A DNA stretch of 64,000 nt from an uncultured Lachnospiraceae bacterium (lineage in GTDB: Bacteria > Bacillota > Clostridia > Lachnospirales > Lachnospiraceae). Every line of letters begins with the position of its first letter. Within the stretch, counting starts at the first letter, position 1. The stretch lies in contig CAKQXY010000015.1 in assembly GCA_934292725.1 (NCBI GenBank), positions 3,409 through 67,408 of the forward strand. The letters are read 5' to 3'. This document shows positions 51,646 through 61,053 of this stretch, in pieces. The notes under the pieces are model-generated. The model searched no databases. It was given only the letters and a program-made list of their open reading frames with translations, and was not told the origin of the DNA. The position numbers were made by a program, and so were the translations under genes.

Positions 51646-53838
51646 TCAAGCTTTGGTGAGCGTAAATTTCATACTCTCGCCTGCGCTCAAAAACTTCGGA
51701 AGCGTTATGCCTGCATGATTCCAGGTCTTTCCGCTGCGCTTTATTCCGTTTAAGCTGCAGACATACATTGAATTGTCTTCGAGTCCCTTTATGGCAACAT
51801 GAACTGGAAGCGGATTGCCCCATGCATCTTTTTTTACTACCTCTACAAGTGCGCGTTCTTTATTCTTTGCGACAAATTCCCACGCAGTAAAGCTTGTATT
51901 ATCACGCTCTGTAAGACGGTAATAATCTCCCTCGTGCGTCAGATCATAATAGTCGTGGAACTCTTTGATCTGCTCTTTTACTTGTGCCTTTTCTTCATCT
52001 GAAAGAAGACGAAGATCAAGCTCGTAACCAAAGCTTCCGGCAAGTGCCACATCAGCTCTTGTGGAAAGCGGTACGCTTCGTCCTGTCTGATGATTTGGGC
52101 AGGCAGATACATGTGCACCAACTGAACTGATCGGATAGAAGAACGATGTTCCATACTGGATATCAAGACGGTTCATCGCATCTGTATTGTCACTGCACCA
52201 AATCTGTGGAGAATAGTACAGCATTCCGGCATCGAAACGTCCGCCGCCGCCGCTGCAGCCCTCAAGCAGAATCTCAGGAAAACGCTTTACAAAACGCTCC
52301 AACAAATCATAAACGCCAAGTATATAGCGGTGATAACACTCGCCAGACTGCTCTCCTCTGTAAATATGGCTGTACATATCGCAGATACTGCGGTTCATAT
52401 CCCACTTTACATACTCGATCTTAGTGTTTCCAAGAATTTCTTCAAAACGAGCCATCAAATAATCGCGCACATCACTTCTTGTCATATCAAGTACAAGCTG
52501 ATTGCGGGCATGATTTGGCACACGTCCTGGAATTGTGATTGCCCAGTCTGGATGAGCGCGGTAAAGATCACTGTCCTCTGAGATCATCTCTGGCTCAAAC
52601 CAAAGACCAAATTTCATACCCTTTTCATGGATCTTCTCTGAAAGCTTTGGCAGACCTCCGCGAATCTTTTTTTCATTGACAAACCAGTCACCAAGGCCAC
52701 TGTTGTCATCATCACGCTTGCCAAACCAGCCATCATCAAGCACCATCATCTCAATGCCAAGCTCTCCTGCCTGTGCTGCAATCTTTTCAATTTTCTCTTC
52801 ATTGAAATCAAAATATGTTGCCTCCCAGTTATTAATCAAAACTGGACGGCGCTCATGCTTATAACGGCCTCTGCACATATGCTCATGTAATATATCATGA
52901 TACTGGTGTGACAATTGGCTAAATCCCTGATTAGAGAAGGAAAGAATTACCTGCGGTGCAAAAAATGTCTCTCCCTCTGTTAAGCACCAGCGAAACTGGT
53001 AAGGATTAATACCCATCTGAACACGAATCTGATCTCTTTGATCCTTCTGTGCCATTGCAGTAAAGCTTCCGCTGTAAGCAAGACATAAACCGAAGCAATC
53101 GCCTGCATCTTCTGTTGCATGACGGTCACAGAGAATCATTGCCGGATTATAATGATGACTGGATGTTCCTCGAATACTTCCAAACTCTGTCTTAATATGC
53201 GTAACTGGTGTGCGCTCCATTGTGCGCTCCATCGCATGACGTCCTGTGAAGCTGATAAGGTCCAGATCGCGATCCATCATATCCATACTGCATGACAAAA
53301 ACTTCTCAATATAGATTGGCTCCTTACCTGCATTAGTCAAACTCGCCGTTCTTGTAATTACATTTTCCTCTTCCCAAACACCATAATACAAATGAAGAAT
53401 TGCACCTGATGCCTTTTCCTTCATATGAATGATCAGCGTCTCACTGTTCTTTTTATCTGTGTCATACAGTGCCGGCATACCCGGAATCGAATATGCACCG
53501 GATACGACCTCGCAGCTCTCAAAACGAAAATCGGCCGCACAGCTGCCATCTGGATGTGCCAGACGAACAGAATCATCCCTAAAATCACCTACACCACTAG
53601 AAGCAACCTCCTGCGGCAGTGTATCAAGTGAATATGTGCGATCCAGTCCTGCTTCCTCTGGATTTCCGGAAAAACCAACATCACTTCTAACAATAAGATC
53701 AGACAAATCCTCTGCACCAATACTGCTTCCATAATATAAATGAAGAAGCACTCCATTTTTATCAGCAAGCATCTGATAACTGGAATCCTTTGTCTGAAGG
53801 GTCATCAGTCGACCATTTGGGCTAATTTGAATTGCCAT
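51646..53838 (-). CDS. GH36 alpha-galactosidase
   Basis: 730 residues, the normal length of tetrameric bacterial GH36 enzymes, no signal peptide. N-terminal beta-sandwich (1-330), TIM barrel with LDDGWFGKRDDD (367-378), nucleophile Asp480 in KWDMNRS, LLEGCSGGGGRFD (524-536) and acid/base Asp550 in WCSDNTDA, then a C-terminal beta domain. Releases galactose from melibiose, raffinose or stachyose after import by the adjacent transporter. Last gene of the SBP-LplB-YtcP-GH36 set. Confidence 0.96.
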   Translation of the reverse strand: MAIQISPNGRLMTLQTKDSSYQMLADKNGVLLHLYYGSSIGAEDLSDLIVRSDVGFSGNPEEAGLDRTYSLDTLPQEVASSGVGDFRDDSVRLAHPDGSCAADFRFESCEVVSGAYSIPGMPALYDTDKKNSETLIIHMKEKASGAILHLYYGVWEEENVITRTASLTNAGKEPIYIEKFLSCSMDMMDRDLDLISFTGRHAMERTMERTPVTHIKTEFGSIRGTSSHHYNPAMILCDRHATEDAGDCFGLCLAYSGSFTAMAQKDQRDQIRVQMGINPYQFRWCLTEGETFFAPQVILSFSNQGFSQLSHQYHDILHEHMCRGRYKHERRPVLINNWEATYFDFNEEKIEKIAAQAGELGIEMMVLDDGWFGKRDDDNSGLGDWFVNEKKIRGGLPKLSEKIHEKGMKFGLWFEPEMISEDSDLYRAHPDWAITIPGRVPNHARNQLVLDMTRSDVRDYLMARFEEILGNTKIEYVKWDMNRSICDMYSHIYRGEQSGECYHRYILGVYDLLERFVKRFPEILLEGCSGGGGRFDAGMLYYSPQIWCSDNTDAMNRLDIQYGTSFFYPISSVGAHVSACPNHQTGRSVPLSTRADVALAGSFGYELDLRLLSDEEKAQVKEQIKEFHDYYDLTHEGDYYRLTERDNTSFTAWEFVAKNKERALVEVVKKDAWGNPLPVHVAIKGLEDNSMYVCSLNGIKRSGKTWNHAGITLPKFLSAGESMKFTLTKA

Positions 53839-53953
53839 CGTTTCTCTCCTCTCTCATCACACAATGCCAGCGAGCAGAAAATCGCTTCACTGACATGGCT
53901 TTTTACAGCCACAGAATTTTCCTGCACTCCGGCATTGTTGTAGTATTATTATT

Positions 53954-54829
53954 TTACTCTTTTACAGCGCCAATTACCATACCTGTTACAAAATATTTTT
54001 GTAAAAATGGATAAATAATCAAAAGCGGAATTGTGGAAACCACAATCTTTGCTGCATTAAAGGAACGATTATTTAATGCAGATAATTGCTTTAACTGATC
54101 TGCATCAGTAATCTGCGTCAAATCGACAGTCAGCTGCTGAATATAAGTCTGCAGCGGATACATGGATGCCTTGCTCATATAAATCAGTCCTGAGAAATAA
54201 TCATTCCAGTGATTTACAATTGCAAACAGACCAACGGTTGCTAGTGCCGGAAGAGAAATTGGCAGATACACCTTTAACAAAACGGTGATCGGACCGGCTC
54301 CATCAATTCTGGCTGCCTCATCAAGAGATTCTGGAACACCCTTAAAGAAATTGATTAACAAAATGACATTGAACACCGGAACGGCACCCGGAAGAACGAG
54401 AGACCAAATCGTGTTGTTCAGATGGAGCTTGCTAACTACCATGAACAGCGGTATGACGCCGCCATTAAACAGCATGGCAAAGATAACAATCTTCATATAA
54501 ATCTCTCTTGCACGGAAACGCTTCTTACTCTTTGAAAGCGGATATGCCATTGAGATTGTAAAAAACATATTGATTAAAGTACCAATTACTACTCTCTTTA
54601 CTGAAATCCAGAAAGAATGCCAAAACTGTGAATCGCCAAGCAGTTTGTTGTATGTAGTAATTGTAAAATCAACTGGCCATAAACCGACTTTATTTGCCGC
54701 AACTGCATCACTTCCACTTAAGGAGATCGCAACCATATTTAAAAGCGGCAGCAAGCAGCTAAGCGCAAATAAAAGAACCACGAGCCAAATCACTATCTGA
54801 GAAATAATTTTTCCTGGTTTTGCTTTCAT
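53954..54829 (-). CDS. Sugar ABC permease, YtcP/LplC type (third system)
   Basis: 291 residues from the ATG at 54829 (GGGAGG five bases ahead); the frame opens at 54889. Six helices, EAA loop GVPESLDEAARIDGAGPIT, closing KYFVTGMVIGAVKE. Partner of the LplB-type permease just upstream; alpha-galactoside uptake inferred. Confidence 0.92.
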   Translation of the reverse strand: MKAKPGKIISQIVIWLVVLLFALSCLLPLLNMVAISLSGSDAVAANKVGLWPVDFTITTYNKLLGDSQFWHSFWISVKRVVIGTLINMFFTISMAYPLSKSKKRFRAREIYMKIVIFAMLFNGGVIPLFMVVSKLHLNNTIWSLVLPGAVPVFNVILLINFFKGVPESLDEAARIDGAGPITVLLKVYLPISLPALATVGLFAIVNHWNDYFSGLIYMSKASMYPLQTYIQQLTVDLTQITDADQLKQLSALNNRSFNAAKIVVSTIPLLIIYPFLQKYFVTGMVIGAVKE

Positions 54830-54842
54830 ACGAACCTCCCTT

Positions 54843-55760
54843 TTAGAATATGCCTGAGCCAGTTGTTTTCTGTGCCAGCTTATTTGCACTAATAATCAGC
54901 ACAAAACTGATTACTGATTTTAACAAGCCAACCGCAGTACCAATGCTGTACTGACGCTCTACCATACCAATTCGATATACATATGTATCGATGATATCAC
55001 CTGTTTCATATACAATTGGATTATAAAGATTAAACACCTGATCGAAGCCTGCATTTAATATATTTCCAAGATTCAGCGCTGTCATTAACACAACAGTTGG
55101 CAGAAGCGCCGGAACTGTGATATGCAGAATCTGCTTAAAGCGATTAGCACCATCAATAGATGCAGCCTCAAAAAGTCCCGGATCAATTCCTGTTAAGGCT
55201 GCCAAATATACAACAGAATTGTAGCCAAATTCCTTCCAGACATCTGTTCCTACGATTACAGTACGAAACCACTTATTATCAGCAAGGAAATAAATAGGAT
55301 TGCCGCCAAATGCACTGATTACTGCATTGATTGGTCCATCTAATGAAAACATGTTTGTGACAACGGTTGCCAAAACAACCCATGACAAAAAATGAGGCAG
55401 ATATACAACAGTCTGGAAAATCTTCTTGCAAACATTAACGCGAATCTCATTTAATAAAATTGCAAATGTAACTGGAACAAAAATATTCACAACCAGTTTT
55501 GAAAATGCAATTATCAGCGTATTCATGAAAACCTGTTTGCTGTCTGGAAGACTAAAGATGAACTCGAAATTGCTCAGACCTACCCACTTGGACTTTAAAA
55601 GACCTTTTGCCGGAACATAATTTTCAAATGCCATCAGTGAACCAACTAGCGGTGCAAACACAAATATGATCAAAATAACCAAGCCTGGAAGGATCATAAG
55701 GTTAAGCGTAAGCTCTTCTCTTCCCAGCCGTTTCTTTTTCTTAGTTGCTGCCTGACTCAT
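54843..55760 (-). CDS. Sugar ABC permease, LplB type (third system)
   Basis: 305 residues from the ATG at 55760 (AGGAGG six bases ahead); the frame opens at 55802. Basic N-terminus KKKKRLGRE, six helices, EAA loop DPGLFEAASIDGANRFKQI. Thirteen bases before its YtcP-type partner. Confidence 0.92.
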   Translation of the reverse strand: MSQAATKKKKRLGREELTLNLMILPGLVILIIFVFAPLVGSLMAFENYVPAKGLLKSKWVGLSNFEFIFSLPDSKQVFMNTLIIAFSKLVVNIFVPVTFAILLNEIRVNVCKKIFQTVVYLPHFLSWVVLATVVTNMFSLDGPINAVISAFGGNPIYFLADNKWFRTVIVGTDVWKEFGYNSVVYLAALTGIDPGLFEAASIDGANRFKQILHITVPALLPTVVLMTALNLGNILNAGFDQVFNLYNPIVYETGDIIDTYVYRIGMVERQYSIGTAVGLLKSVISFVLIISANKLAQKTTGSGIF

Positions 55761-55784
55761 GAGGTTCCTCCTTTTTTTAAGAAA

Positions 55785-55814
55785 GCCGGAGCCAAACATC
55801 ATTTTGACCCCGGC
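55785..55814 (-). terminator. Attenuator hairpin after the third SBP gene
   Basis: Minus-strand stem GCCGGGGTC/GGCTCCGGC with two wobble pairs and TTTCTT after it, in the SBP-permease gap. Confidence 0.6.
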
Positions 55815-55832
55815 CGATAACTATGCTTCGTA

Positions 55833-57488
55833 TTACTTCTGAATTGCCTCGTTTACTTCTTCAGTGATCATCTCGCCACCTGCCTTGTTCCAATCGGATA
55901 CAAACTGATCAAATGCGTCGATGCTTTCCTCGCCAACGATGATCTTTAAAACGGTCTGCATCTCGATCTTCTCTAAGGATGCCCAACGGATTGCCATAGA
56001 CTCAGTGGTCTCATAGAATGCCGGTGTCACGAAATCTGCCGGATTCTCGATCATACGTGACATGGATACGATTCTGGACATATACTGAGAATAATCTGCT
56101 GAATCTGCCTTCTTGCCTTCCTTTTCAGCTGCCAGATAGTTCTGTGCAGACTGATAGTAGCTTAATTCATCTGATGTTAAGGTATCTACCTTTGACTCAT
56201 CATCCATTGCAGCAAGTACGTGCTCTGTCATCAGCTGTGCATTATTGCCAGGCTGAACCTCACAGTAAAGCGGCCAGTTAAAGTATGCAAGCGGCTGATT
56301 CTCACGAATTTCTAAAGATGCATCGCTTGTATCCTGCTTGGAGTACTCTGCATTTACATTAACAATCTTCATTGCGATTTCCGGATGCTCATAGCCCTTT
56401 CTAACTGCAACAAAACCTGCATAAGACTGTGTATTGATTGCCTGAATCTTTCCATCCTCTCCTACTGGTGCTGATACATTGATCCACTCAGCATCATCAG
56501 TTGCGTAGCTTGATGTAAGTGCTGTATTAAATGGTGCCCACCACGGTCCGATAAACGCGCCGCACTTTCCGCTAGAGATCAGTGCTACAATGTCATCATT
56601 TGTTCTTGTTGTGAACTGCTGATCAATCAAACCTTCTGTATACCAGCTATTTAACAGTGTAAGCGCATCCTTCATCTCTTCCTGAACTGAACCATATACA
56701 GCCGTTCCATCCTCAGCAGTAATCCAGATGCTCGGATATGCACCAAATGCAGTGAAAATATTGTCAATTCCAAATGTATTATTAGGATAGCCGCCATATA
56801 CATCAGAACGCATTGCAAGACCGATGGTATCAGCCTCTCCATCTCCGTCTGGATCATCATTGATAAACGCACGAAGCATATCAGCAACTTCATCCATTGT
56901 GGACGGCTCTTCAAGACCAAGCTTATCAAGCCAATCCTTTCTCACCCACAGAAAATCCTGTCCATCACTTAACTGTGTCTTTGGAATTGCCATGATCTTT
57001 CCATCAAATGTCACGGTATTTAACGGATTATTGTCGCCATAGCTCTCATAAGATTCCTTTACAGTATCACAAGCTAAGTTATTATATACATCGGTCAGAT
57101 CCTCGATCATGTCGTTTTCAACAAGCTCTACCAGTGTTGAATAATCCGGAACATGAATGATATCTGGCAGACTCTGGCTTGCAATTGCAAGAGCCAGCTT
57201 CTGATTGTAATCATCACCCATCGTTGCTTCAAAATCATTTTCATTCTGAATATTTAACAGTTCCTTCAAGTAGCGGGTGTATGCATTATTCTCAGGTGTA
57301 TCATTTTCATACGGTGTTCCTGCTAGCACATCAGCACCCTGATTTGTAAGTGAATATCCTGTGGTATAAGTAACCAATTCATCATACTTTCCATATGGAT
57401 CATTTGCTGCCTCATCGGCAAAAGCAAATCCACAAACAGATGTGGTGGTCAGTGCAGCTGTCAGCATCATTGCAAAACTCTTCTTCAT
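55833..57488 (-). CDS. Extracellular sugar-binding protein (third system)
   Basis: 551 residues from the ATG at 57488 (GGAGGAG nine bases ahead); the frame opens at 57518. Signal peptide ends GFAFA before DEAAN; a cysteine in it (SVCG) is not in a proper lipobox. LplA-type SBP with the DPDGDGEADTIGLA loop. First gene of the alpha-galactoside set, under the divergent promoter region shared with the YesN/YesM pair. Confidence 0.9.
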   Translation of the reverse strand: MKKSFAMMLTAALTTTSVCGFAFADEAANDPYGKYDELVTYTTGYSLTNQGADVLAGTPYENDTPENNAYTRYLKELLNIQNENDFEATMGDDYNQKLALAIASQSLPDIIHVPDYSTLVELVENDMIEDLTDVYNNLACDTVKESYESYGDNNPLNTVTFDGKIMAIPKTQLSDGQDFLWVRKDWLDKLGLEEPSTMDEVADMLRAFINDDPDGDGEADTIGLAMRSDVYGGYPNNTFGIDNIFTAFGAYPSIWITAEDGTAVYGSVQEEMKDALTLLNSWYTEGLIDQQFTTRTNDDIVALISSGKCGAFIGPWWAPFNTALTSSYATDDAEWINVSAPVGEDGKIQAINTQSYAGFVAVRKGYEHPEIAMKIVNVNAEYSKQDTSDASLEIRENQPLAYFNWPLYCEVQPGNNAQLMTEHVLAAMDDESKVDTLTSDELSYYQSAQNYLAAEKEGKKADSADYSQYMSRIVSMSRMIENPADFVTPAFYETTESMAIRWASLEKIEMQTVLKIIVGEESIDAFDQFVSDWNKAGGEMITEEVNEAIQK

Positions 57489-57551
57489 TATAAATAACTC
57501 CTCCATTTTTTCTATCATTTCTTAAGCGTTGCGCATTGCTTTGTTGTAAAA

Positions 57552-57620
57552 AATATATCAAAAAAACAGACAACGGTATATATAAAAAATACGGAAAACA
57601 TATCAAAAAAGCGGACAGTC
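57552..57620. promoter_or_regulatory. Direct repeats, candidate response-regulator sites
   Basis: ATATCAAAAAAACAGACA (57555) and ATATCAAAAAAGCGGACA (57600) recur 45 bp apart upstream of the SBP gene. Paired direct repeats about four helical turns apart suit an AraC-type dimer such as the regulator at 57742. Confidence 0.5.
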
Positions 57621-57650
57621 ATGTTTTTATTGTGGATAATTCAGATATAT

Positions 57651-57680
57651 TTGACAAATCTGATGACATTCCATTATACT
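57651..57680 (+). promoter_or_regulatory. Promoter of the YesN/YesM pair
   Basis: TTGACA, 18 bases, TATACT, about 60 bases before the regulator ATG. Confidence 0.7.
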
Positions 57681-57741
57681 ATAAGCACAAATCACGGTAA
57701 ACACATCAAAAACAGAATACATAAAAGGGGGGAACAATATT

Positions 57742-59256
57742 ATGTACCGTATGCTGATTGTCGATGATGAGAAAAATGAGCGCGACTGCATTCTGTATCT
57801 TCTTAAAAACTGCGGCTTTGAGTTAGAGATTAAAGAAGCGGAGGATGGCGTAGAGGCACTGCAGATTCTAAAGATATGGCCTGCTCATATTTTATTTACT
57901 GATGTTCAGATGCCGCGCATGGACGGACTTGAACTAATACGTGAGGCTCTTAATCTATATCCTGATATTCGTCCAATTATTTTCAGCGGCTATGCTGATT
58001 TTGCCTATGCCAAAACTGCCATATCACTTGGTGTGGAAAATTATATTTTAAAGCCTGTTGTGCCAGAAGAATTTACTAAGACGCTTTCCTCATTGATTGG
58101 TCAGCTCGATGAGGAGCAGGCAAACATGCACATGCAGGAAAATCAAAAACTGTTTCTTCTTCAATATTCTTTACAGCTTGCGATCTTTGGAAATTTTGAT
58201 AAAGCAAAAGCAGAACCTTTTATATTAGAACAATTTTCTGCTTTTCGCTATATGGTGATGTTTACTTTTAAAAATGATTTTTTAATGCATAAATCTGATG
58301 CCTTTTTCGATGATCTGCGAAGTTTTCTTACACCTGAAGCAGTATCAGTAAATATTTCTCCTGAGCAGGCTGTTTTATTTGTGCGCACGCCGATTCTTGA
58401 TGCCAGACATTTCTGCACACGTATTCTTAATCACATTAAGAGTACTTTTCTTGTTGACTGCTGCATTGCAGTTACAAAGCCATTATCTGAATATGATTCC
58501 TTCAAGCAGGCATTTTCTGCTCTTGAGCAGCAAATGGAACAGCGTTTCTTTCTGCCAGATACCCTTATTTTTCTTCCAGACACTACACAAACACAGCGTT
58601 TGGAAAATTCGGAGGATGATTCTGAGTTGCTTCCTCTTATAAAAAATGCCATTGCCACTCGAAGCCGTACACTTTTGGAAGAATACCTTAGTCATCTGTT
58701 TGACAAATATAAACTCGCTGTCAACCAGTCTCAAATTTACGTCAAATTTCTTTTTTCTAATGTGCTGACTATCCTTTATCCAGCCATTCCAGATGATGCA
58801 CTTTGTAATTTTTCACCGCTTGAGGCCATGATTGCCAATCTATATCTTCAGCCTGATATTTCTGAGATTATTCGTATCGTAAAAGAAGTATCTAAACCTG
58901 TTTTGGATTCATTTTCTGCCGGAACGGATACAATGCGAAAAGAAGTGGCTTGCGCTATCTCGTACATTGCCAATCATTACAGCGAAGAGCTTTCTGCAGA
59001 AGTGCTTGCCTCTGCTGTCTACCTGACACCAGATTATTTAAGCCGACTTTTTAAAAAAGCTACCGGAAAAAGCATCTCTCAGTATATTCGTCAGTACCGC
59101 ATGGAAAAAGCAAAGGATGCCTTGCTTCACACCAGAAAAAAGGTGATTGACATTGGCATCGAGTCTGGATACCCTAATTATTCATATTTTTGTCAGAGCT
59201 TTCGCGAATACTTTGGAAGCTCACCTGAAAAATACAGACAGGAGCATACTCTATGA
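57742..59256 (+). CDS. YesN-type response regulator (REC + AraC)
   Basis: 504 residues. Receiver domain (3-120): Asp8-Asp9, phosphoacceptor Asp54 in LFTDVQMP, Lys in LKPV. AraC domain in the last 100 residues, ending GYPNYSYFCQSFREYFGSSPEKYR. AAGGGGGG precedes the ATG. Overlaps its kinase by four bases (ATGA). Likely activates the divergent alpha-galactoside genes. Confidence 0.94.
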   Translation: MYRMLIVDDEKNERDCILYLLKNCGFELEIKEAEDGVEALQILKIWPAHILFTDVQMPRMDGLELIREALNLYPDIRPIIFSGYADFAYAKTAISLGVENYILKPVVPEEFTKTLSSLIGQLDEEQANMHMQENQKLFLLQYSLQLAIFGNFDKAKAEPFILEQFSAFRYMVMFTFKNDFLMHKSDAFFDDLRSFLTPEAVSVNISPEQAVLFVRTPILDARHFCTRILNHIKSTFLVDCCIAVTKPLSEYDSFKQAFSALEQQMEQRFFLPDTLIFLPDTTQTQRLENSEDDSELLPLIKNAIATRSRTLLEEYLSHLFDKYKLAVNQSQIYVKFLFSNVLTILYPAIPDDALCNFSPLEAMIANLYLQPDISEIIRIVKEVSKPVLDSFSAGTDTMRKEVACAISYIANHYSEELSAEVLASAVYLTPDYLSRLFKKATGKSISQYIRQYRMEKAKDALLHTRKKVIDIGIESGYPNYSYFCQSFREYFGSSPEKYRQEHTL

Positions 59257-60917
59257 TTCAGAAAATTAAACAGTGCTTTAACAATATCAAATACCGCAGC
59301 AAGCTCATACTTCTTTGCATTCTTGTAAGCTTTCTTCCTCTGTCTGTCATGGGATTTTTCTGCTATAATCAAACCATTAATTTACTTCGTACACGTGAGT
59401 TGGACTCACTAGAATCTTCTATATTATCCGTGTCCAACTCACTTGACTCAAAGGTGAGCACTTACCAAAATCTGCTTTCCTATTTAGCAAACTCAAATGT
59501 ACTTGCAGAATTTTCTTCTTACAATGAGGCAAACGCATATGACCAGTATGAATATTTAAATTATACAATGGATGTTTTCCTAAATACCACATACCTGCAG
59601 CACCCAGAAATTTCTCAGATCACAATCTACAACGCAGATGGAGATATGACACATGGCAAACAGCTTCGCCCAATCAGCGATTTGGAAAATGAATCCTGGT
59701 ATTTTCCTGAAGCAATTTCATTTCAGCCTGCCTGGTATAAAAAGAAGGATGGAACACTTTGCGTTATCCAATACTTATGTGATCCTTATATTACATATAT
59801 CCGCTCCTACTCAAAAAACTGCATTGCTATCCAATTAGATCCTAATCTTTTATTTGGCGAACTTGATCAGACTGCTGATGACTTCCATATCCAGGTTGAT
59901 TCACCAAGACAGACACTTTTTTCCTATAAGTCTGCATCCCTTTGGGAAAATTCTGCAGAGCTTCGCAGCTGGGTTACACGAACAAGTCCTGTAAATGCCT
60001 GCGGTTGGACTGTAACACTTGAGCGTCCTGAAAAAATTGTTTTTGCCTCCGTGCGTAATATGGGACGTGTCATTATGGCTATTTTATTTATCTGCGCTGT
60101 CATTATATTCTCGATCACTCAGCTATTCACTAGATTTTTTGAGCAGAAAATCAGTGCTCTCCACTATTATTTACAGCGCATTAAGGAAGGTCATCTTGAT
60201 TATCATATTCATGATGATAGTACAGATGAACTCGGTGATCTGACTAATAATCTTCAGGCTATGATCGACGAAATTAACCGCCTAATCCGCGAAGATTATC
60301 AGACAAAAATTGAGCTAAAGGAAACACAATTTAAGGCGCTTCAGGCACAGATTAATCCTCATTTTCTGTACAACTGCTTATCTCTTATTAACAACAAGGC
60401 GCTTATGAACAACCAGCCTGAGATCAGCCAGATGTCTCAGCTTCTCTCTGTCTTTTATCGCACGACATTAAATAAAGGAAAGAGCGAAACTCTTCTGCAA
60501 AATGAGATAAAAAATGTAACCTCATATGTTGATATTCAGCGTCTGCTTCATGACAACAGCTTTGACGTAATGTACCAGATTGACCCAAATCTTCCTGAAA
60601 TCGAAGTTCCCAATCTGCTGTTGCAGCCGCTTGTCGAAAACTCGATTATCCACGGTATCCTTCCAAACAAGACAAAACGTGGTCAACTATTTGTCACTGT
60701 CACAAACGTAATGGGTCAGATTTATTTTACGATCATGGATAATGGTGTAGGTATTCCACAAGAAAAACTTTCTACCCTTTTGACGACTGACTCCTCCGGT
60801 TATGGATTAAAAAATGTTCACGATCGACTAATTCTCGCCTATGGCGAAGGCTCCGGACTGACTATTAACAGTATACCGGGACAAAGCACGATGATCACTT
60901 TTAAGGTTCCGGTATGA
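59253..60917 (+). CDS. YesM-type sensor histidine kinase
   Basis: 554 residues. TM1 (17-36) and TM2 (270-292) bracket a large external Cache-like domain; HAMP (292-345); phosphoacceptor His370 in QAQINPHFLYN; N box VENSIIHG; G box DNGVGIP and YGLKNVHDRL. Cognate kinase of the overlapping YesN-type regulator. Confidence 0.94.
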   Translation: MIQKIKQCFNNIKYRSKLILLCILVSFLPLSVMGFFCYNQTINLLRTRELDSLESSILSVSNSLDSKVSTYQNLLSYLANSNVLAEFSSYNEANAYDQYEYLNYTMDVFLNTTYLQHPEISQITIYNADGDMTHGKQLRPISDLENESWYFPEAISFQPAWYKKKDGTLCVIQYLCDPYITYIRSYSKNCIAIQLDPNLLFGELDQTADDFHIQVDSPRQTLFSYKSASLWENSAELRSWVTRTSPVNACGWTVTLERPEKIVFASVRNMGRVIMAILFICAVIIFSITQLFTRFFEQKISALHYYLQRIKEGHLDYHIHDDSTDELGDLTNNLQAMIDEINRLIREDYQTKIELKETQFKALQAQINPHFLYNCLSLINNKALMNNQPEISQMSQLLSVFYRTTLNKGKSETLLQNEIKNVTSYVDIQRLLHDNSFDVMYQIDPNLPEIEVPNLLLQPLVENSIIHGILPNKTKRGQLFVTVTNVMGQIYFTIMDNGVGIPQEKLSTLLTTDSSGYGLKNVHDRLILAYGEGSGLTINSIPGQSTMITFKVPV

Positions 60918-60952
60918 TAAAAGGGTCTATATTTTATTGAACGACGAATCCA

Positions 60953-60981
60953 ATGACAAATATTAGAATGTGTGCTATGAT
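60953..60981 (+). promoter_or_regulatory. Promoter of the AAA-ATPase-like gene
   Basis: ATGACA, 17 bases, TATGAT, about 73 bases before the ATG at 61054. Confidence 0.5.
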
Positions 60982-61053
60982 AAATTTATCAAATAGTAAA
61001 TGAATTGCTTGATCAACCATAAAATTAAAACACCTAAAAGGAGGTACGCGTAT

